From the NCBI GenBank assembly GCA_018376135.1, contig JAHABX010000004.1, forward strand, positions 1 through 64,000: 64,000 nucleotides of DNA, read 5' to 3'. The DNA comes from Clostridiales bacterium. GTDB lineage: Bacteria; Bacillota; Clostridia; Lachnospirales; Lachnospiraceae. This document shows, one piece after another, positions 15,873-24,319 of the stretch (the stretch's first letter is position 1; each line of letters begins with the position of its first letter). The notes beneath the pieces are model-generated. The model did not search any database. It saw only the letters and a program-made list of their open reading frames with translations, and had not been told where the DNA came from. A program made the translations under genes and the position numbers.

Positions 15873-17219
15873 GTGGAAAATTATGATTTAGAGCAATTGC
15901 TGCAATATGTGGAGGAACGTCAATTCCGTCTGCTCCGAACCGAGCTGGCAGATATGAATGAAGCCGATATTGCGGAGTTTATGGCAGAGGTGGAGGACAG
16001 CAAAAAGGTCCTCATCTTCCGTATGCTGCCCAAGGGGCTGGCGACGGATGTGTTCGCATTTCTGGATCCGGACATTCAGGAGCATATCATCAACAGCATT
16101 ACCGATGCGGAGATCCACAAGATCATCGAGGATCTGTTCGTGGATGATGCGGTAGATATGCTGGAGGAGCTCCCGGCAACCGTTGTGAAGAGGGTCATGC
16201 GCACGGCGGCGCCGGAGACAAGGAAGCTGATCAACCAGTTTCTGCAGTACCCGGAGGACAGCGCCGGAAGTATTATGACTGCAGAGTATATCGGGCTGAA
16301 GAAATATATGAATGTGGAACAGGCGTTTGCCTATATCCGCGCTCACGGTGTGGATAAGGAGACGATCTATACCTGTTTTGTCATGGACGGGGAACGGCAT
16401 CTGGAGGGCGTTGTGACCATCAAGGATCTGCTGATGAATCCCTACGAGACGAAGATCCAGGAGATCATGGACACCAATATCATCAAGACCGTGACAACGG
16501 AAGCTCAGGAAGAGGTTGTGGATCTGTTCAGTAAGTATGACCTGCTCTGTCTTCCGGTGGTGGATCATGAAGAGCGGCTGGTGGGTATCGTCACGGTCGA
16601 CGATATCGTGGATGTCATGGAAGAAGAGGCAACCGAGGACTTCGAGAAGATGGCGGCAATGCTTCCCAGCGACAAGCCCTACCTGAAGACCGGTATCCTG
16701 GAGCTGTCGAAGAACCGTATCGTATGGCTGACGGTGCTGATGCTCAGCTCCATGATCACGGGAAGCATCCTGACGCATTACGAGGAGGCATTTGCGGCGC
16801 TGCCCCTTCTGGTCAGCTTCGTACCCATGCTGACAGGAACCGGCGGAAACGCAGGAAGCCAGTCCAGCACCATGATCATCCGCTGTATGGCGATCGGTGA
16901 GGTGGAGCCTAAGGATATCCTGAAGGTTATCTGGAAAGAGGTGCGGGTCGCCCTTGTGGTAGGTCTGATCCTGGGACTTCTGAATTTTGTGCGTCTGATA
17001 CTGATGTATCCGGGGCAGCTTATGATGTGTCTGACCGTCGTTATCAGTCTTTATATTACCGTTATCATGGCGAAAAGCATCGGATGTACGCTGCCGATCA
17101 TGGCAAAGCTTCTGAAGCTGGACCCGGCGATCATGGCGGCGCCCCTTATATCAACGATTGTGGATGCATGCAGTCTGATCATTTATTTCAGGATCGCATG
17201 TAATCTGTTGAACCTATGA
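15873..17219 (+). CDS. mgtE: Magnesium transporter MgtE
   Basis: A 448-residue MgtE-type Mg2+ channel: N-terminal helical MgtE_N domain (about 1-125), two CBS domains (about 130-250, including the VTVDDIVDVMEEEATEDF linker region), and a C-terminal membrane domain with the pore signature PMLTGTGGNAGSQSS. A TTG at 15849 lies in frame, but GGAGGGG before the GTG at 15873 fixes the start. Family members close the pore when Mg2+ binds the cytosolic domains. The trpS gene follows 23 bp downstream without a terminator. Confidence 0.95.
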   Translation: MENYDLEQLLQYVEERQFRLLRTELADMNEADIAEFMAEVEDSKKVLIFRMLPKGLATDVFAFLDPDIQEHIINSITDAEIHKIIEDLFVDDAVDMLEELPATVVKRVMRTAAPETRKLINQFLQYPEDSAGSIMTAEYIGLKKYMNVEQAFAYIRAHGVDKETIYTCFVMDGERHLEGVVTIKDLLMNPYETKIQEIMDTNIIKTVTTEAQEEVVDLFSKYDLLCLPVVDHEERLVGIVTVDDIVDVMEEEATEDFEKMAAMLPSDKPYLKTGILELSKNRIVWLTVLMLSSMITGSILTHYEEAFAALPLLVSFVPMLTGTGGNAGSQSSTMIIRCMAIGEVEPKDILKVIWKEVRVALVVGLILGLLNFVRLILMYPGQLMMCLTVVISLYITVIMAKSIGCTLPIMAKLLKLDPAIMAAPLISTIVDACSLIIYFRIACNLLNL

Positions 17220-17242
17220 CCAAATAAAGGAGAAAATGAAAT

Positions 17243-18247
17243 ATGATAAATGAAAAGAAAGTCTTATTCAGTGGTATGCAGGCAACCGGCAATCTGACGC
17301 TGGGAAATTACCTGGGAGCAATGAAGAACTGGGTGACTCTGTGTGATGAGTATGAATGCTTTTACAGCGTAGTGGACATGCACTCCATTACGGTGCGCCA
17401 GGATCCGGCAACCCTTCGGCAGCGTGCCCGCAATCTGCTGATGATCTATATTGCAGCAGGACTGGATCCGGAGAAGAACTGTCTCTATTATCAGTCTCAC
17501 GTATCCGGACATGCGGAGCTTGCATGGATCCTGAACTGCTTTACCTATATGGGAGAGCTGAACCGGATGACTCAGTTCAAGGATAAGTCAGCAAAGCATG
17601 CGGACAATATCAATGCGGGACTTTTCACTTATCCGGTGTTGATGGCGGCGGATATCCTGCTCTATCAGGCGGATGTGGTTCCGGTGGGAATCGACCAGAT
17701 GCAGCATCTGGAGCTGACCAGAGACATCGCGCAGCGCTTTAACGGAATATACGGAGATGTCTTCACCGTACCGGAAGCATATATCGGAAAGGTGGGGGCA
17801 AAGATCATGAGTCTTCAGGATCCTGCGAAGAAGATGTCCAAGTCTGATGAGAACCCCAATGCTTCCATCTATCTGATGGATGATCCGGATACGATCATCC
17901 GCAAGTGTAAGCGTGCGGTGACAGACTCTGAGGCACAGATCCTGTACCGGGAGGAGCAGCCGGGTATCCGGAATCTGATTGATATTTACAGTGCATGTAC
18001 CGGAAAGACTCCGGACGAGGTGGTCAGAGAATTCGACGGCAAAGGATACGGAGACTTCAAGCTGGCAGTGGGAGAGGCAGTCGTCAGTGTGCTGCGTCCG
18101 CTGCAGGAGCGCTACGCCCAGCTTGCAAAGGATAAAGGATATATTGACAGTATCATCAGGGAAAATGCCCAGAGAGCCAATTATGTGGCGACGAAGACAC
18201 TGCGTAAGGTACAGCGCAAGGTGGGCTTCCCGGACCGTATACGTTAG
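17243..18247 (+). CDS. trpS: Tryptophanyl-tRNA synthetase
   Basis: A 334-residue class I synthetase charging tRNA-Trp. The HIGH-like element is TGNLTLGNYLGAM, the KMSKS loop is KKMSKSDENP, and the GIDQMQHLELTRDIA segment recognises tryptophan and ATP as in bacterial TrpRS. No T-box leader is present in the 23-bp gap after mgtE, so it seems to be transcribed from upstream. Confidence 0.97.
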   Translation: MINEKKVLFSGMQATGNLTLGNYLGAMKNWVTLCDEYECFYSVVDMHSITVRQDPATLRQRARNLLMIYIAAGLDPEKNCLYYQSHVSGHAELAWILNCFTYMGELNRMTQFKDKSAKHADNINAGLFTYPVLMAADILLYQADVVPVGIDQMQHLELTRDIAQRFNGIYGDVFTVPEAYIGKVGAKIMSLQDPAKKMSKSDENPNASIYLMDDPDTIIRKCKRAVTDSEAQILYREEQPGIRNLIDIYSACTGKTPDEVVREFDGKGYGDFKLAVGEAVVSVLRPLQERYAQLAKDKGYIDSIIRENAQRANYVATKTLRKVQRKVGFPDRIR

Positions 18248-18262
18248 TTGAGGAGAGAAATG

Positions 18263-18760
18263 ATGAAAGAGATCAGACCGGAAGAGTTACAGAAAAATCC
18301 ATTTCAGATGATCGGGAAGGAATGGCTGCTGGTAACGGCAGAAAAGGATGGAAAGGCGAATACCATGACCGCGTCCTGGGGCGGCGTGGGTATCATGTGG
18401 GGAAAGCCGGTGGCATATGTGTTCATCCGTCCCCAGCGCTATACAAAGGAGTTTATCGATCAGGCAGATACCTTTTCGCTGTCTGTGCTGGGTGAAGAGT
18501 ACAGAAAGACTCTGAGCTATCTTGGAACCGTCTCGGGAAGAGATGAGGACAAGATCGTAAAGGCAGGACTTCATGTGGAGCATGATGGAGAGACTCCCTA
18601 TTTTGAGGAAGCCAATACGGTGATGATCTGCCGTAAGCTGTACGCACAGTATTATGATCCGGCATGCTTTATTGATAAGAGCTGTGATGAAAAATGGTAT
18701 CCGAATAAAGATTATCACATGATGTACATTGTGGAGATCGAAAAGGTGCTTGTGGATTAA
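18263..18760 (+). CDS. Flavin reductase-like (flavoredoxin-type) FMN-binding protein
   Basis: A 165-residue split-barrel flavin-binding protein. The pattern MTASWGGVGIMWGKPVAYVFIRPQRYT is typical of the flavoredoxin/flavin reductase-like group. AGGAGA at 18251-18256 precedes two adjacent ATGs (18260, 18263), the second with better spacing. Its stop codon overlaps the ATG of the pseudouridine synthase gene (TAATG), so the two are coupled. The electron partner is unknown. Confidence 0.85.
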   Translation: MKEIRPEELQKNPFQMIGKEWLLVTAEKDGKANTMTASWGGVGIMWGKPVAYVFIRPQRYTKEFIDQADTFSLSVLGEEYRKTLSYLGTVSGRDEDKIVKAGLHVEHDGETPYFEEANTVMICRKLYAQYYDPACFIDKSCDEKWYPNKDYHMMYIVEIEKVLVD

Positions 18761-19650
18761 TGGAACGTCGTTTCACATATTTTGTGGATAACAGAGACGA
18801 GGGGCTGACCGTAGAGCAGTTTCTGAAGCAGCGGGGGTATTCCCGCCAGGTGCTGGTGCAGCTGAAGAAGACGGAAGAGGGGATTTTGAAGGACGGGGTC
18901 TGGGCATATACAAGAGACCGTGTATCTGCAGGCAGCCGACTGGATATCCGGCTGGCGGAGGAAGCCCCGGAACAGATCCTGCCTGTAGAGCTGCCCTTTG
19001 GCATGGTCTATGAGGATGAGGATCTGATGGTGGTGGATAAGCCGGCGGATATGCCGGTGCATCCGTCCATAAATAATTATGACAACACCCTTGCCAATGC
19101 GATTGCCTGGTATTCCCGGCAGAAGGGAGAGCCGTTTCCCTATCGGTGCATTAACCGTCTGGACCGGAATACCACAGGGCTTCTGATCATTGCCCGACAT
19201 ATGCTGAGTGCGGCGGTGCTGTACCGGCAGATGAAGGAAAGAAGCATTCGGCGCACCTATCTTGCGATCGTGAAAGGACATCTGGAAGAACCGGGAACGG
19301 TGGATGCCCCTGTTGGAAGATGTGAGGGCTCCGTGATCCGGCGGATGGTGGACTGGGAGCATGGAGAGCGGGCAGTGACTCATTATACGCCGCTTGCATG
19401 GGGAGATGGATGGACGCTGGTGCAGTGTGTGCTGGAAACCGGACGGACCCATCAGATACGGGTACACATGAGTTATATCGGACATCCGCTTCCCGGTGAT
19501 TTTCTGTACTGTCCGGAGGACGGTTCGATCTGCAGGCAGCCTCTGCATTCGTGGAAGCTTCAGTTTACGCATCCGGTTACCGGGGAACCGCTGGAATTTG
19601 AGCAGCCCTTACCGGAGGACATGCAGCAGTTCATGAGAGAAAGGTTATAA
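18760..19650 (+). CDS. RluA-family 23S rRNA/tRNA pseudouridine synthase
   Basis: A 296-residue pseudouridine synthase of the RluA/RluD group. It has an S4-like RNA-binding start (VEQFLKQRGYSRQVLVQLKK), the catalytic-aspartate motif NRLDRNTTGLLIIA, and the closing motif ETGRTHQIRVHMSYIGHPLPGD (only its first half is needed to identify it). Several paralogues of this family occur per genome, so the exact uridine target cannot be assigned. Confidence 0.92.
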   Translation: MERRFTYFVDNRDEGLTVEQFLKQRGYSRQVLVQLKKTEEGILKDGVWAYTRDRVSAGSRLDIRLAEEAPEQILPVELPFGMVYEDEDLMVVDKPADMPVHPSINNYDNTLANAIAWYSRQKGEPFPYRCINRLDRNTTGLLIIARHMLSAAVLYRQMKERSIRRTYLAIVKGHLEEPGTVDAPVGRCEGSVIRRMVDWEHGERAVTHYTPLAWGDGWTLVQCVLETGRTHQIRVHMSYIGHPLPGDFLYCPEDGSICRQPLHSWKLQFTHPVTGEPLEFEQPLPEDMQQFMRERL

Positions 19651-19663
19651 GGAGAGAATAGAA

Positions 19664-20032
19664 ATGAAATTTCAGATGATTCATGAAAATTATAATGTGG
19701 CGGATCTGGAGAAATCAGAAGTTTTTTATGAAAAAGCACTTGGTTTGAAGGAAGTACGCAGAAAGGAAGCGGCAGACGGTTCCTTTATCATTGTCTATCT
19801 GAAAAATGAGGAGAGTGATTTTGAACTGGAGCTGACCTGGCTTCGGGATATGGATCGTCCGTACAACCTGGGTGACTGTGAATTTCACCTGGCTTTCCGT
19901 ACCGATGATTATGAAGCGGCTCATGCACTCCATAAGGAGATGGGCTGTATCTGCTTTGAAAATCCGTCCATGGGCATTTATTTTATTCAGGATCCGGATG
20001 GATACTGGCTGGAGATTGTTCCGACCAGATAA
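19664..20032 (+). CDS. VOC-family glyoxalase I-like protein
   Basis: A 122-residue vicinal-oxygen-chelate protein resembling lactoylglutathione lyase. It starts with the betaalphabeta pattern FQMIHENYNVADLEKSEVFYEKALGL. Candidate metal ligands are H6, E55-region (ELELTW), H75-region (FHLAFRTDDY) and the terminal Glu in GYWLEIVPTR. It may detoxify methylglyoxal or act on another small substrate. It lies 13 bp after the pseudouridine synthase gene. Confidence 0.85.
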   Translation: MKFQMIHENYNVADLEKSEVFYEKALGLKEVRRKEAADGSFIIVYLKNEESDFELELTWLRDMDRPYNLGDCEFHLAFRTDDYEAAHALHKEMGCICFENPSMGIYFIQDPDGYWLEIVPTR

Positions 20033-20055
20033 GAGGATGAGGGAGTTACTGTAAG

Positions 20056-21003
20056 ATGAAAATACTGGAAAATGTACGCAAGATACCGGGGGGTCTGATG
20101 ATCGTTCCCATGCTATTGGCTGCGGTCGTAAATACCTTCTGTCCCTGGCTGTTTCAGATCGGGGCTCCGACCTCGGCGATATTTACTTCGGCGGGGACCA
20201 TGACTGTCATAGGAATCGTGCTGGTATTTGCGGGAATCTCTACCCGTCCCAGAGAGCTTCTTCATTGCCTGAAAAGGGGCGGGGTTCTGCTCCTGATCAA
20301 ACTGGTCATCAGCCTGCTTTTGTGTATCTGGATCATGAATTCCTTCGGACAGGAGGGATTTTGGGGGTTGTCTGCTCTGGTGCTGGTGGCGTGCATGACC
20401 AGCACGAATCCGGGTGTCTATATTGCGATGATGGACGGCAGAGGAGATGAGCTGGATAAAGCCACCTATGCGCTGGTAAATCTGGTGGGGCTTCCCTTTG
20501 TCCCCATCTGTATGCTGGGCTTTTCTGCCGGATATGGGGTCGACTGGCTGGCGATCCTTGCCACCTGTGTGCCGTTTCTGGTAGGACTTCTGCTGGCGGC
20601 GCTGGATCCGGAGATCCGAAAATTTGCGGCATCCGGTACGGCGGTCATGCTTCCTTTCCTGGGCTTCTGTCTGGGAAGCAAGGTGGATCTGGTGCTTGCG
20701 GTAAGATCCGGAGTGTCCGGACTTATCCTCTATGTGTTCTTTATGGCGGTGAATGCCGTGCCGCTGATTCTGGCAGATAAGTTCCTTCTGAAGCAGAAGG
20801 GATTTGCAGCAGCAGCCATCTGCTGTGTGGCAGGTATCTCCATGTCGGTTCCGGCATTGATGGCGGAGAAGGATCCGTCCTATCTGCCCTATGTGGACAC
20901 GGCAACGGCGCAGCTTGCTCTGGCGGTGGCGCTGAGCGCGGTGGTGACACCGGTGCTGGTGAAGTATTTCTCAAAGGAAAAGAAGCTGTCCGCAGACAGA
21001 TAG
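20056..21003 (+). CDS. kdgT: 2-keto-3-deoxygluconate permease family protein
   Basis: A 315-residue membrane protein with about ten hydrophobic segments, resembling KdgT through its length: IPGGLMIVPMLL near residue 10, the TSTNPGVYIAMM region, LPFVPICMLG, and LDPEIRKFAASGTAVMLPFLGFCLG. KdgT imports 2-keto-3-deoxygluconate by proton symport. No KDG catabolic genes are adjacent, so either the substrate is a different sugar acid or the rest of the pathway is elsewhere. It is the last gene before a strong terminator. Confidence 0.8.
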   Translation: MKILENVRKIPGGLMIVPMLLAAVVNTFCPWLFQIGAPTSAIFTSAGTMTVIGIVLVFAGISTRPRELLHCLKRGGVLLLIKLVISLLLCIWIMNSFGQEGFWGLSALVLVACMTSTNPGVYIAMMDGRGDELDKATYALVNLVGLPFVPICMLGFSAGYGVDWLAILATCVPFLVGLLLAALDPEIRKFAASGTAVMLPFLGFCLGSKVDLVLAVRSGVSGLILYVFFMAVNAVPLILADKFLLKQKGFAAAAICCVAGISMSVPALMAEKDPSYLPYVDTATAQLALAVALSAVVTPVLVKYFSKEKKLSADR

Positions 21004-21033
21004 GGCGGGCGGCTGTATAGTTTGAAAGACTGA

Positions 21034-21067
21034 GCTTATGAATAGTAGTGATTCATAAGCTTTTTTT
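21034..21067 (+). terminator. Intrinsic terminator after kdgT
   Basis: Perfect 10-bp stem (21034-21043 / 21051-21060), 7-base loop and seven T (21061-21067). Confidence 0.9.
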
Positions 21068-21138
21068 GCTTGCAAATTACAACGTACAGCATGTATAATC
21101 AAAGGGGAAGCAAAAGTTTATGGATCAGAACAAAAATT

Positions 21139-21444
21139 ATGAATGAGGATAACATACTGGCTGATATTTTAACCAGATTTCAATCGGAGGTGAAAGATTT
21201 GCTGTTAATGGAATATGATAAAGAAGCGGAAGAGGCTTACATACGGAAGGAATCGCTGGAAACAGGTATAGAACAAGGAATAGAACAAGGTATTTCTCTG
21301 GTTGTAAAAACTCTGATACAGACTTTTCAGGAAATAGGAATATCCAGAGACAATACGTTATTCAAGTTGGAAGAGAAGTTTTCTCTGTCTACGCAGGAGG
21401 CGGAAAGATATCTTAATCTTTACTGGTCTGATAAGCAGGATTAA
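21139..21444 (+). pseudogene. C-terminal remnant of an Rpn-family (PD-(D/E)XK) recombination-promoting nuclease
   Basis: About 101 residues resembling the tail of Rpn/YhgA-like putative transposases: a charged segment (MEYDKEAEEAYIRKES), the short repeat GIEQGIEQGI, and a helical end with LSTQEAERYLNLYW. The catalytic PD-(D/E)XK half is absent and there is no Shine-Dalgarno site, so this looks like a decayed fragment. The frame is open from 21070, but the extra residues look unrelated. Confidence 0.55.
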
Positions 21445-21516
21445 AATGTCTCAGGTGATAGATGCGCTAAGTGACTTCTGAATCATGGTTTCTGCCACCT
21501 AATACATATGACTGCG

Positions 21517-21600
21517 GCTCTTTTGTGGTGAATTGAAAAGCAGTTGTAGGAAAGGAGTTAAAAAGCCCTTATAACTGCTGAAATTCACACAGAAAAGAGC
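21517..21600. repeat. Long imperfect inverted repeat (34-bp arms)
   Basis: Bases 21517-21550 and 21566-21600 pair as an imperfect hairpin (GCTCTTTT, GTGAATT and GCAGTT blocks match) around a 15-base loop, followed by TTTTT at 21601-21605. It lies directly before a TnpV-like start. It could be the end of a mobile element, a small MITE, or a strong terminator. Confidence 0.55.
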
Positions 21601-21609
21601 TTTTTACCT

Positions 21610-21651
21610 ATGAAATCGTTATTTGAACAGATGGGGGCGCTGCAAAATTAA
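21610..21651 (+). pseudogene. 5' remnant of a TnpV-like transposon gene
   Basis: The reading frame MKSLFEQMGALQN followed by TAA matches the opening of TnpV-type proteins from memory (M-K/R-SLFEQ-x-G). It stops after 13 codons, 8 bp before the end of the convergent rhuM-like gene. I take it as the stump of a mobile gene cut by a rearrangement near 21636. The match is short. Confidence 0.45.
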
Positions 21652-21658
21652 AAGATTC

Positions 21659-22684
21659 TCAATCAGTGATTTCCTCAGCACTGGCAACGAGAAGATCAAA
21701 ATCGCTTTGATATTCCCTGTCCTGCAAAACACGGAATTTTTCAAATTCGCTCTCTGCGAAGGCTTTTGCAATCGCTGTCGTTACCTTTCCCTTATTTTGC
21801 AATATATCTTCTTCATTGAACTGGAGGAAGGCATCCAGGCGGCTGACCCAATCACGCATGTACATGATATTGCTTCGTCGTGCCTGCCTTTCAGCATAGT
21901 CCAGATACATTGTCACGATTTCACTTAGATTCGTCATTTCTGCTTTGTTTAAGTAGTTTTTGGCAATCGAGACATCCGATTTGCGGATGCGACCCAAAGG
22001 AGCATTTTTCCATGTAGTCAGCCCCATATTCGGCTTTGTGCTGTCAGCTCGCCCATATACTATTTCTGCCGCAGTATGGTGGGTAACAGCATAATGGAGC
22101 TTATTTTGCACGGTTGCAAAAAAATCTTTTGTAATGGGACTATTTACATCATAGTCAGCACTGCACTGTGAATAAATATCCGTGATCTTCTGATAGAAAC
22201 GGCGCTCGCTGGAGCGAATATCACGAATACGCTCCAACTGTTCTTCGAAATAGTCTTTTCCAAAGAAATTCTCAGGTTCACGCAGTCGTGCATCGTCCAG
22301 CACATAACCTTTGATGATGAACTCTTTTAAGACCCGGTTTGCCCAAATTCGGAACATTGTCGCTTTTTTTGAATTTACACGGTATCCGACAGCGATGATG
22401 GCATCCAGATTATAATAGTTTGTATTATATCGCTTTCCATCTGCCGCAGTTGTTTCCATTTTGGAAACAACTGATTCTTCCTGCAATTCACCGGATTCAA
22501 AAATATTTTTTAGATGTTTGGAGATGGCGGCTTTCTGAACCTCGAACAGTTCTGCCATTTTTGCCTGTGTCAGCCATAAATTCTCTTGATATAAAAGAAT
22601 TTCGACTCGGACATCTCCGTTATCTGTTTTATAAAACAAAATCTCTCTCGTTTCATAAGGGGTAAGCCTATATTCTTCGTTCAT
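21659..22684 (-). CDS. rhuM: RhuM-family protein
   Basis: A 341-residue protein of the virulence RhuM family: an N-terminal winged-helix-like segment (ENLWLTQAKMAELFEVQKAAISKHL), the conserved YNLDAIIAVGYRVNSKKATMFR, then a helical C-terminal part with FFATVQNKLHYAVTHHTAAEI. RhuM proteins are common on islands and mobile elements, and their biochemical role is unsettled. An ATG at 22705 adds seven residues, but GGAAGGG lies at better distance from 22684. It is flanked on both sides by gene fragments, and it is the only intact gene of the 21070-22980 stretch. Confidence 0.85.
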   Translation of the reverse strand: MNEEYRLTPYETREILFYKTDNGDVRVEILLYQENLWLTQAKMAELFEVQKAAISKHLKNIFESGELQEESVVSKMETTAADGKRYNTNYYNLDAIIAVGYRVNSKKATMFRIWANRVLKEFIIKGYVLDDARLREPENFFGKDYFEEQLERIRDIRSSERRFYQKITDIYSQCSADYDVNSPITKDFFATVQNKLHYAVTHHTAAEIVYGRADSTKPNMGLTTWKNAPLGRIRKSDVSIAKNYLNKAEMTNLSEIVTMYLDYAERQARRSNIMYMRDWVSRLDAFLQFNEEDILQNKGKVTTAIAKAFAESEFEKFRVLQDREYQSDFDLLVASAEEITD

Positions 22685-22701
22685 TTTCCTATCCCTTCCT
22701 A

Positions 22702-22830
22702 TCATTCTTTCTTATCCTTTGCCCTGCTCTTGTAGACATTATACCTGTTTTTGCACTGGGGGTTACAGAAAATTGCGCTCAGTCTGCTTGCCACAAATAT
22801 CTTAGCACAATCTTTGTTTTTCTCATTTCT
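22702..22830 (-). pseudogene. C-terminal fragment of a zinc-finger-type protein
   Basis: An open frame of 42 codons without a start reads ...DCAKIFVASRLSAIFCNPQCKNRYNVYK..., with cysteines at fragment positions 8, 22 and 26. This is the C-x(n)-F-C-x3-C pattern seen at the end of several bacterial zinc-ribbon proteins. The upstream part is missing. The parent gene is not identified. Confidence 0.45.
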
Positions 22831-22975
22831 TCAGATCAGCAAATAATTCGTCAAGGTCATTGTAACCCTTTATAGACGAGGATTTTGCAATCCTTTCCGT
22901 TTCCAGCATAGCAGCAATCGTTTCTTTGTTGGGTTGTTCCAGCCGAACTTTAAAGGGGATGCCGCCCCTAAGACG
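22823..22975 (-). pseudogene. RelB/DinJ-family antitoxin, C-terminal fragment
   Basis: The minus strand encodes GGIPFKVRLEQPNKETIAAM, then a helix, then KGYNDLDELFADLKK and a stop. This is the characteristic C-terminal half of RelB/DinJ antitoxins, which are about 90-100 residues long. The N-terminal DNA-binding half is absent. The fragment begins immediately behind the queH stop codon, in the same frame. No RelE-like toxin is adjacent. Confidence 0.7.
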
Positions 22976-23611
22976 TCAGCTCTCTGCTTCAGCGGGATGC
23001 CGTTCTTTAAAGGAGTAGATACAGCCGCAGTAATCCTGCCGGTACATGCCGTATTCCTTTGAGAGTTCTGTGGAACGCTTGTAGCCGTTTCGTTTTTTGA
23101 AATCATTGGGAAGCCAGCGGATCTTATATTGTTCTGCAAGTGCTTCACCGATTTCATTGAGCTTTTCTGCGTTTTTTAAAGGGCTGATGGACAGGGTTGT
23201 GGCAAAATAGTCATAGCCCTTTTCACTTGCGATCCGTGCGGATTCAGCCAGACGCAGACGGTAGCAGGCAAAGCACCGTTCGCCGCCCTCCGGCAGGTGC
23301 TCCATACCCTTGGCACAGTTGTAGAAATCCTTTGGGATGTATGCCCCTTCCAGAAAATCCACCGGATACCTGGCGGGAAGGTTTTGGATAAAGCGCATTT
23401 GCTCCTCCACACGGACCGCATACTCGGATTCCGGATAGATATTCGGATTATAATAGAAGACCGTGATCCGAAAATACTGAGACAGATATTCCAGTACATA
23501 GCTGCTGCATGGGGCACAGCAGGAGTGGAGCAGAAGGGAAGGTACCTGCTGTTCCTGTTCCAGAAGTCCAATTTGTTTATCTAATTCTTTTTGGAAGTTT
23601 CTTTTATTCAT
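22976..23611 (-). CDS. queH: Epoxyqueuosine reductase QueH
   Basis: A 211-residue DUF208/QueH protein, which reduces epoxyqueuosine to queuosine in tRNA. Motifs: LLHSCCAPCSSYVLEYL (adjacent cysteines for Fe-S binding), FYYNPNIYPESEY, ERCFACYRLRL, and the C-terminal QDYCGCIYSF. The C-terminal tail (KERHPAEAES) runs directly into the RelB/DinJ remnant after its stop codon, so the natural 3' end may have been altered. Confidence 0.93.
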   Translation of the reverse strand: MNKRNFQKELDKQIGLLEQEQQVPSLLLHSCCAPCSSYVLEYLSQYFRITVFYYNPNIYPESEYAVRVEEQMRFIQNLPARYPVDFLEGAYIPKDFYNCAKGMEHLPEGGERCFACYRLRLAESARIASEKGYDYFATTLSISPLKNAEKLNEIGEALAEQYKIRWLPNDFKKRNGYKRSTELSKEYGMYRQDYCGCIYSFKERHPAEAES

Positions 23612-23959
23612 AGGTACTGCCTTTTAGATTATCCTTTCGATATGCAATCATTTTTTTCATAGTGATATATCTCTGCAACTTCAAAGTCGCTTATATGCCC
23701 ACATAGATTATAGCACTGCTATATGAATTTTTCTATCCTTTCTCTGTTGGCATGAATGTATTCCCGCGTATCTGCCTATATCGTTTTATACCACCATAAA
23801 AAATCCGGACATTAACATGTAAAAAAGCACTGTTGTTTTTCGTTCATCAGTGATATGCTTTCATGTAGGGAGCCTGAACATGAAAAACTTCTGAAGATCA
23901 ATACCAGATGGAATCTTCAGGATGAGAAATAATCGAAACGGAAAGGAAGGATATTTAAT
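23612..23959. other. Gene-free divergent spacer between queH and a small hypothetical gene
   Basis: This is AT-rich DNA with no supportable gene. It holds an 8-base inverted repeat CTGAAGAT...ATCTTCAG (23891-23898 / 23913-23920) 40 bp before the next ATG. That could be an operator or a leader hairpin of the small gene. Confidence 0.5.
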
Positions 23960-24208
23960 ATGGAAGAAACAGTACGGTTACAGCGTGTCCTTGCATTTAT
24001 CAGGGAGCGGGGATGGAATCACAAGAGCTGTCAGGAGGATGGCTGCGGAAGTATAGATTTTGAGTATCGGGGAGTACCCTATCACATCTGGGAATTTTAT
24101 GACGGAGAGTGGGGAGTGGAGACCAATCTGCGCCATGGAGGACGGCAGGAGGAGTTTTTTGGGGATTATGAGTCTGAGATGCTGGAGATCATGAAAGACT
24201 GGCACTGA
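23960..24208 (+). CDS. Small hypothetical protein
   Basis: An 82-residue acidic protein with an aromatic-rich middle (YRGVPYHIWEFYDGEWGVETNL) and no signal peptide or membrane segment. AAAGGAAGG precedes the start. The compact alternation of beta-like stretches suggests a small folded domain, but I recognise no family. The LexA box begins 3 bp after its stop codon and belongs to the next gene. Confidence 0.7.
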   Translation: MEETVRLQRVLAFIRERGWNHKSCQEDGCGSIDFEYRGVPYHIWEFYDGEWGVETNLRHGGRQEEFFGDYESEMLEIMKDWH

Positions 24209-24211
24209 TAT

Positions 24212-24225
24212 AGAACATATGTTCT
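24212..24225. promoter_or_regulatory. LexA (SOS) box
   Basis: The perfect palindrome AGAACATATGTTCT fits the Gram-positive LexA core GAAC-N4-GTTC. It lies 8 bp upstream of the -35 hexamer of the translesion polymerase gene. Confidence 0.8.
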
Positions 24226-24233
24226 GAAAGTTC

Positions 24234-24262
24234 TTGCATATCTCTCACAAGTACACTATAAT
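24234..24262 (+). promoter_or_regulatory. Promoter of the SOS polymerase cassette
   Basis: TTGCAT (24234-24239), 17 bp, TATAAT (24257-24262). The predicted start near 24269 leaves almost no leader for an ATG at 24275, which favours the downstream TTG start of the polymerase. Confidence 0.8.
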
Positions 24263-24319
24263 AGAAGCATAGAAATGTCAGATGTGCGGATAATAGTGGA
24301 AAGAGAGGGGGAGAGCCAT

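Noticed and set aside
17220..17242. T-box leader before trpS
   Set aside because: The gap after mgtE is 23 bp, with no room for a T-box. The same applies to the 26 bp before glycyl-tRNA synthetase.
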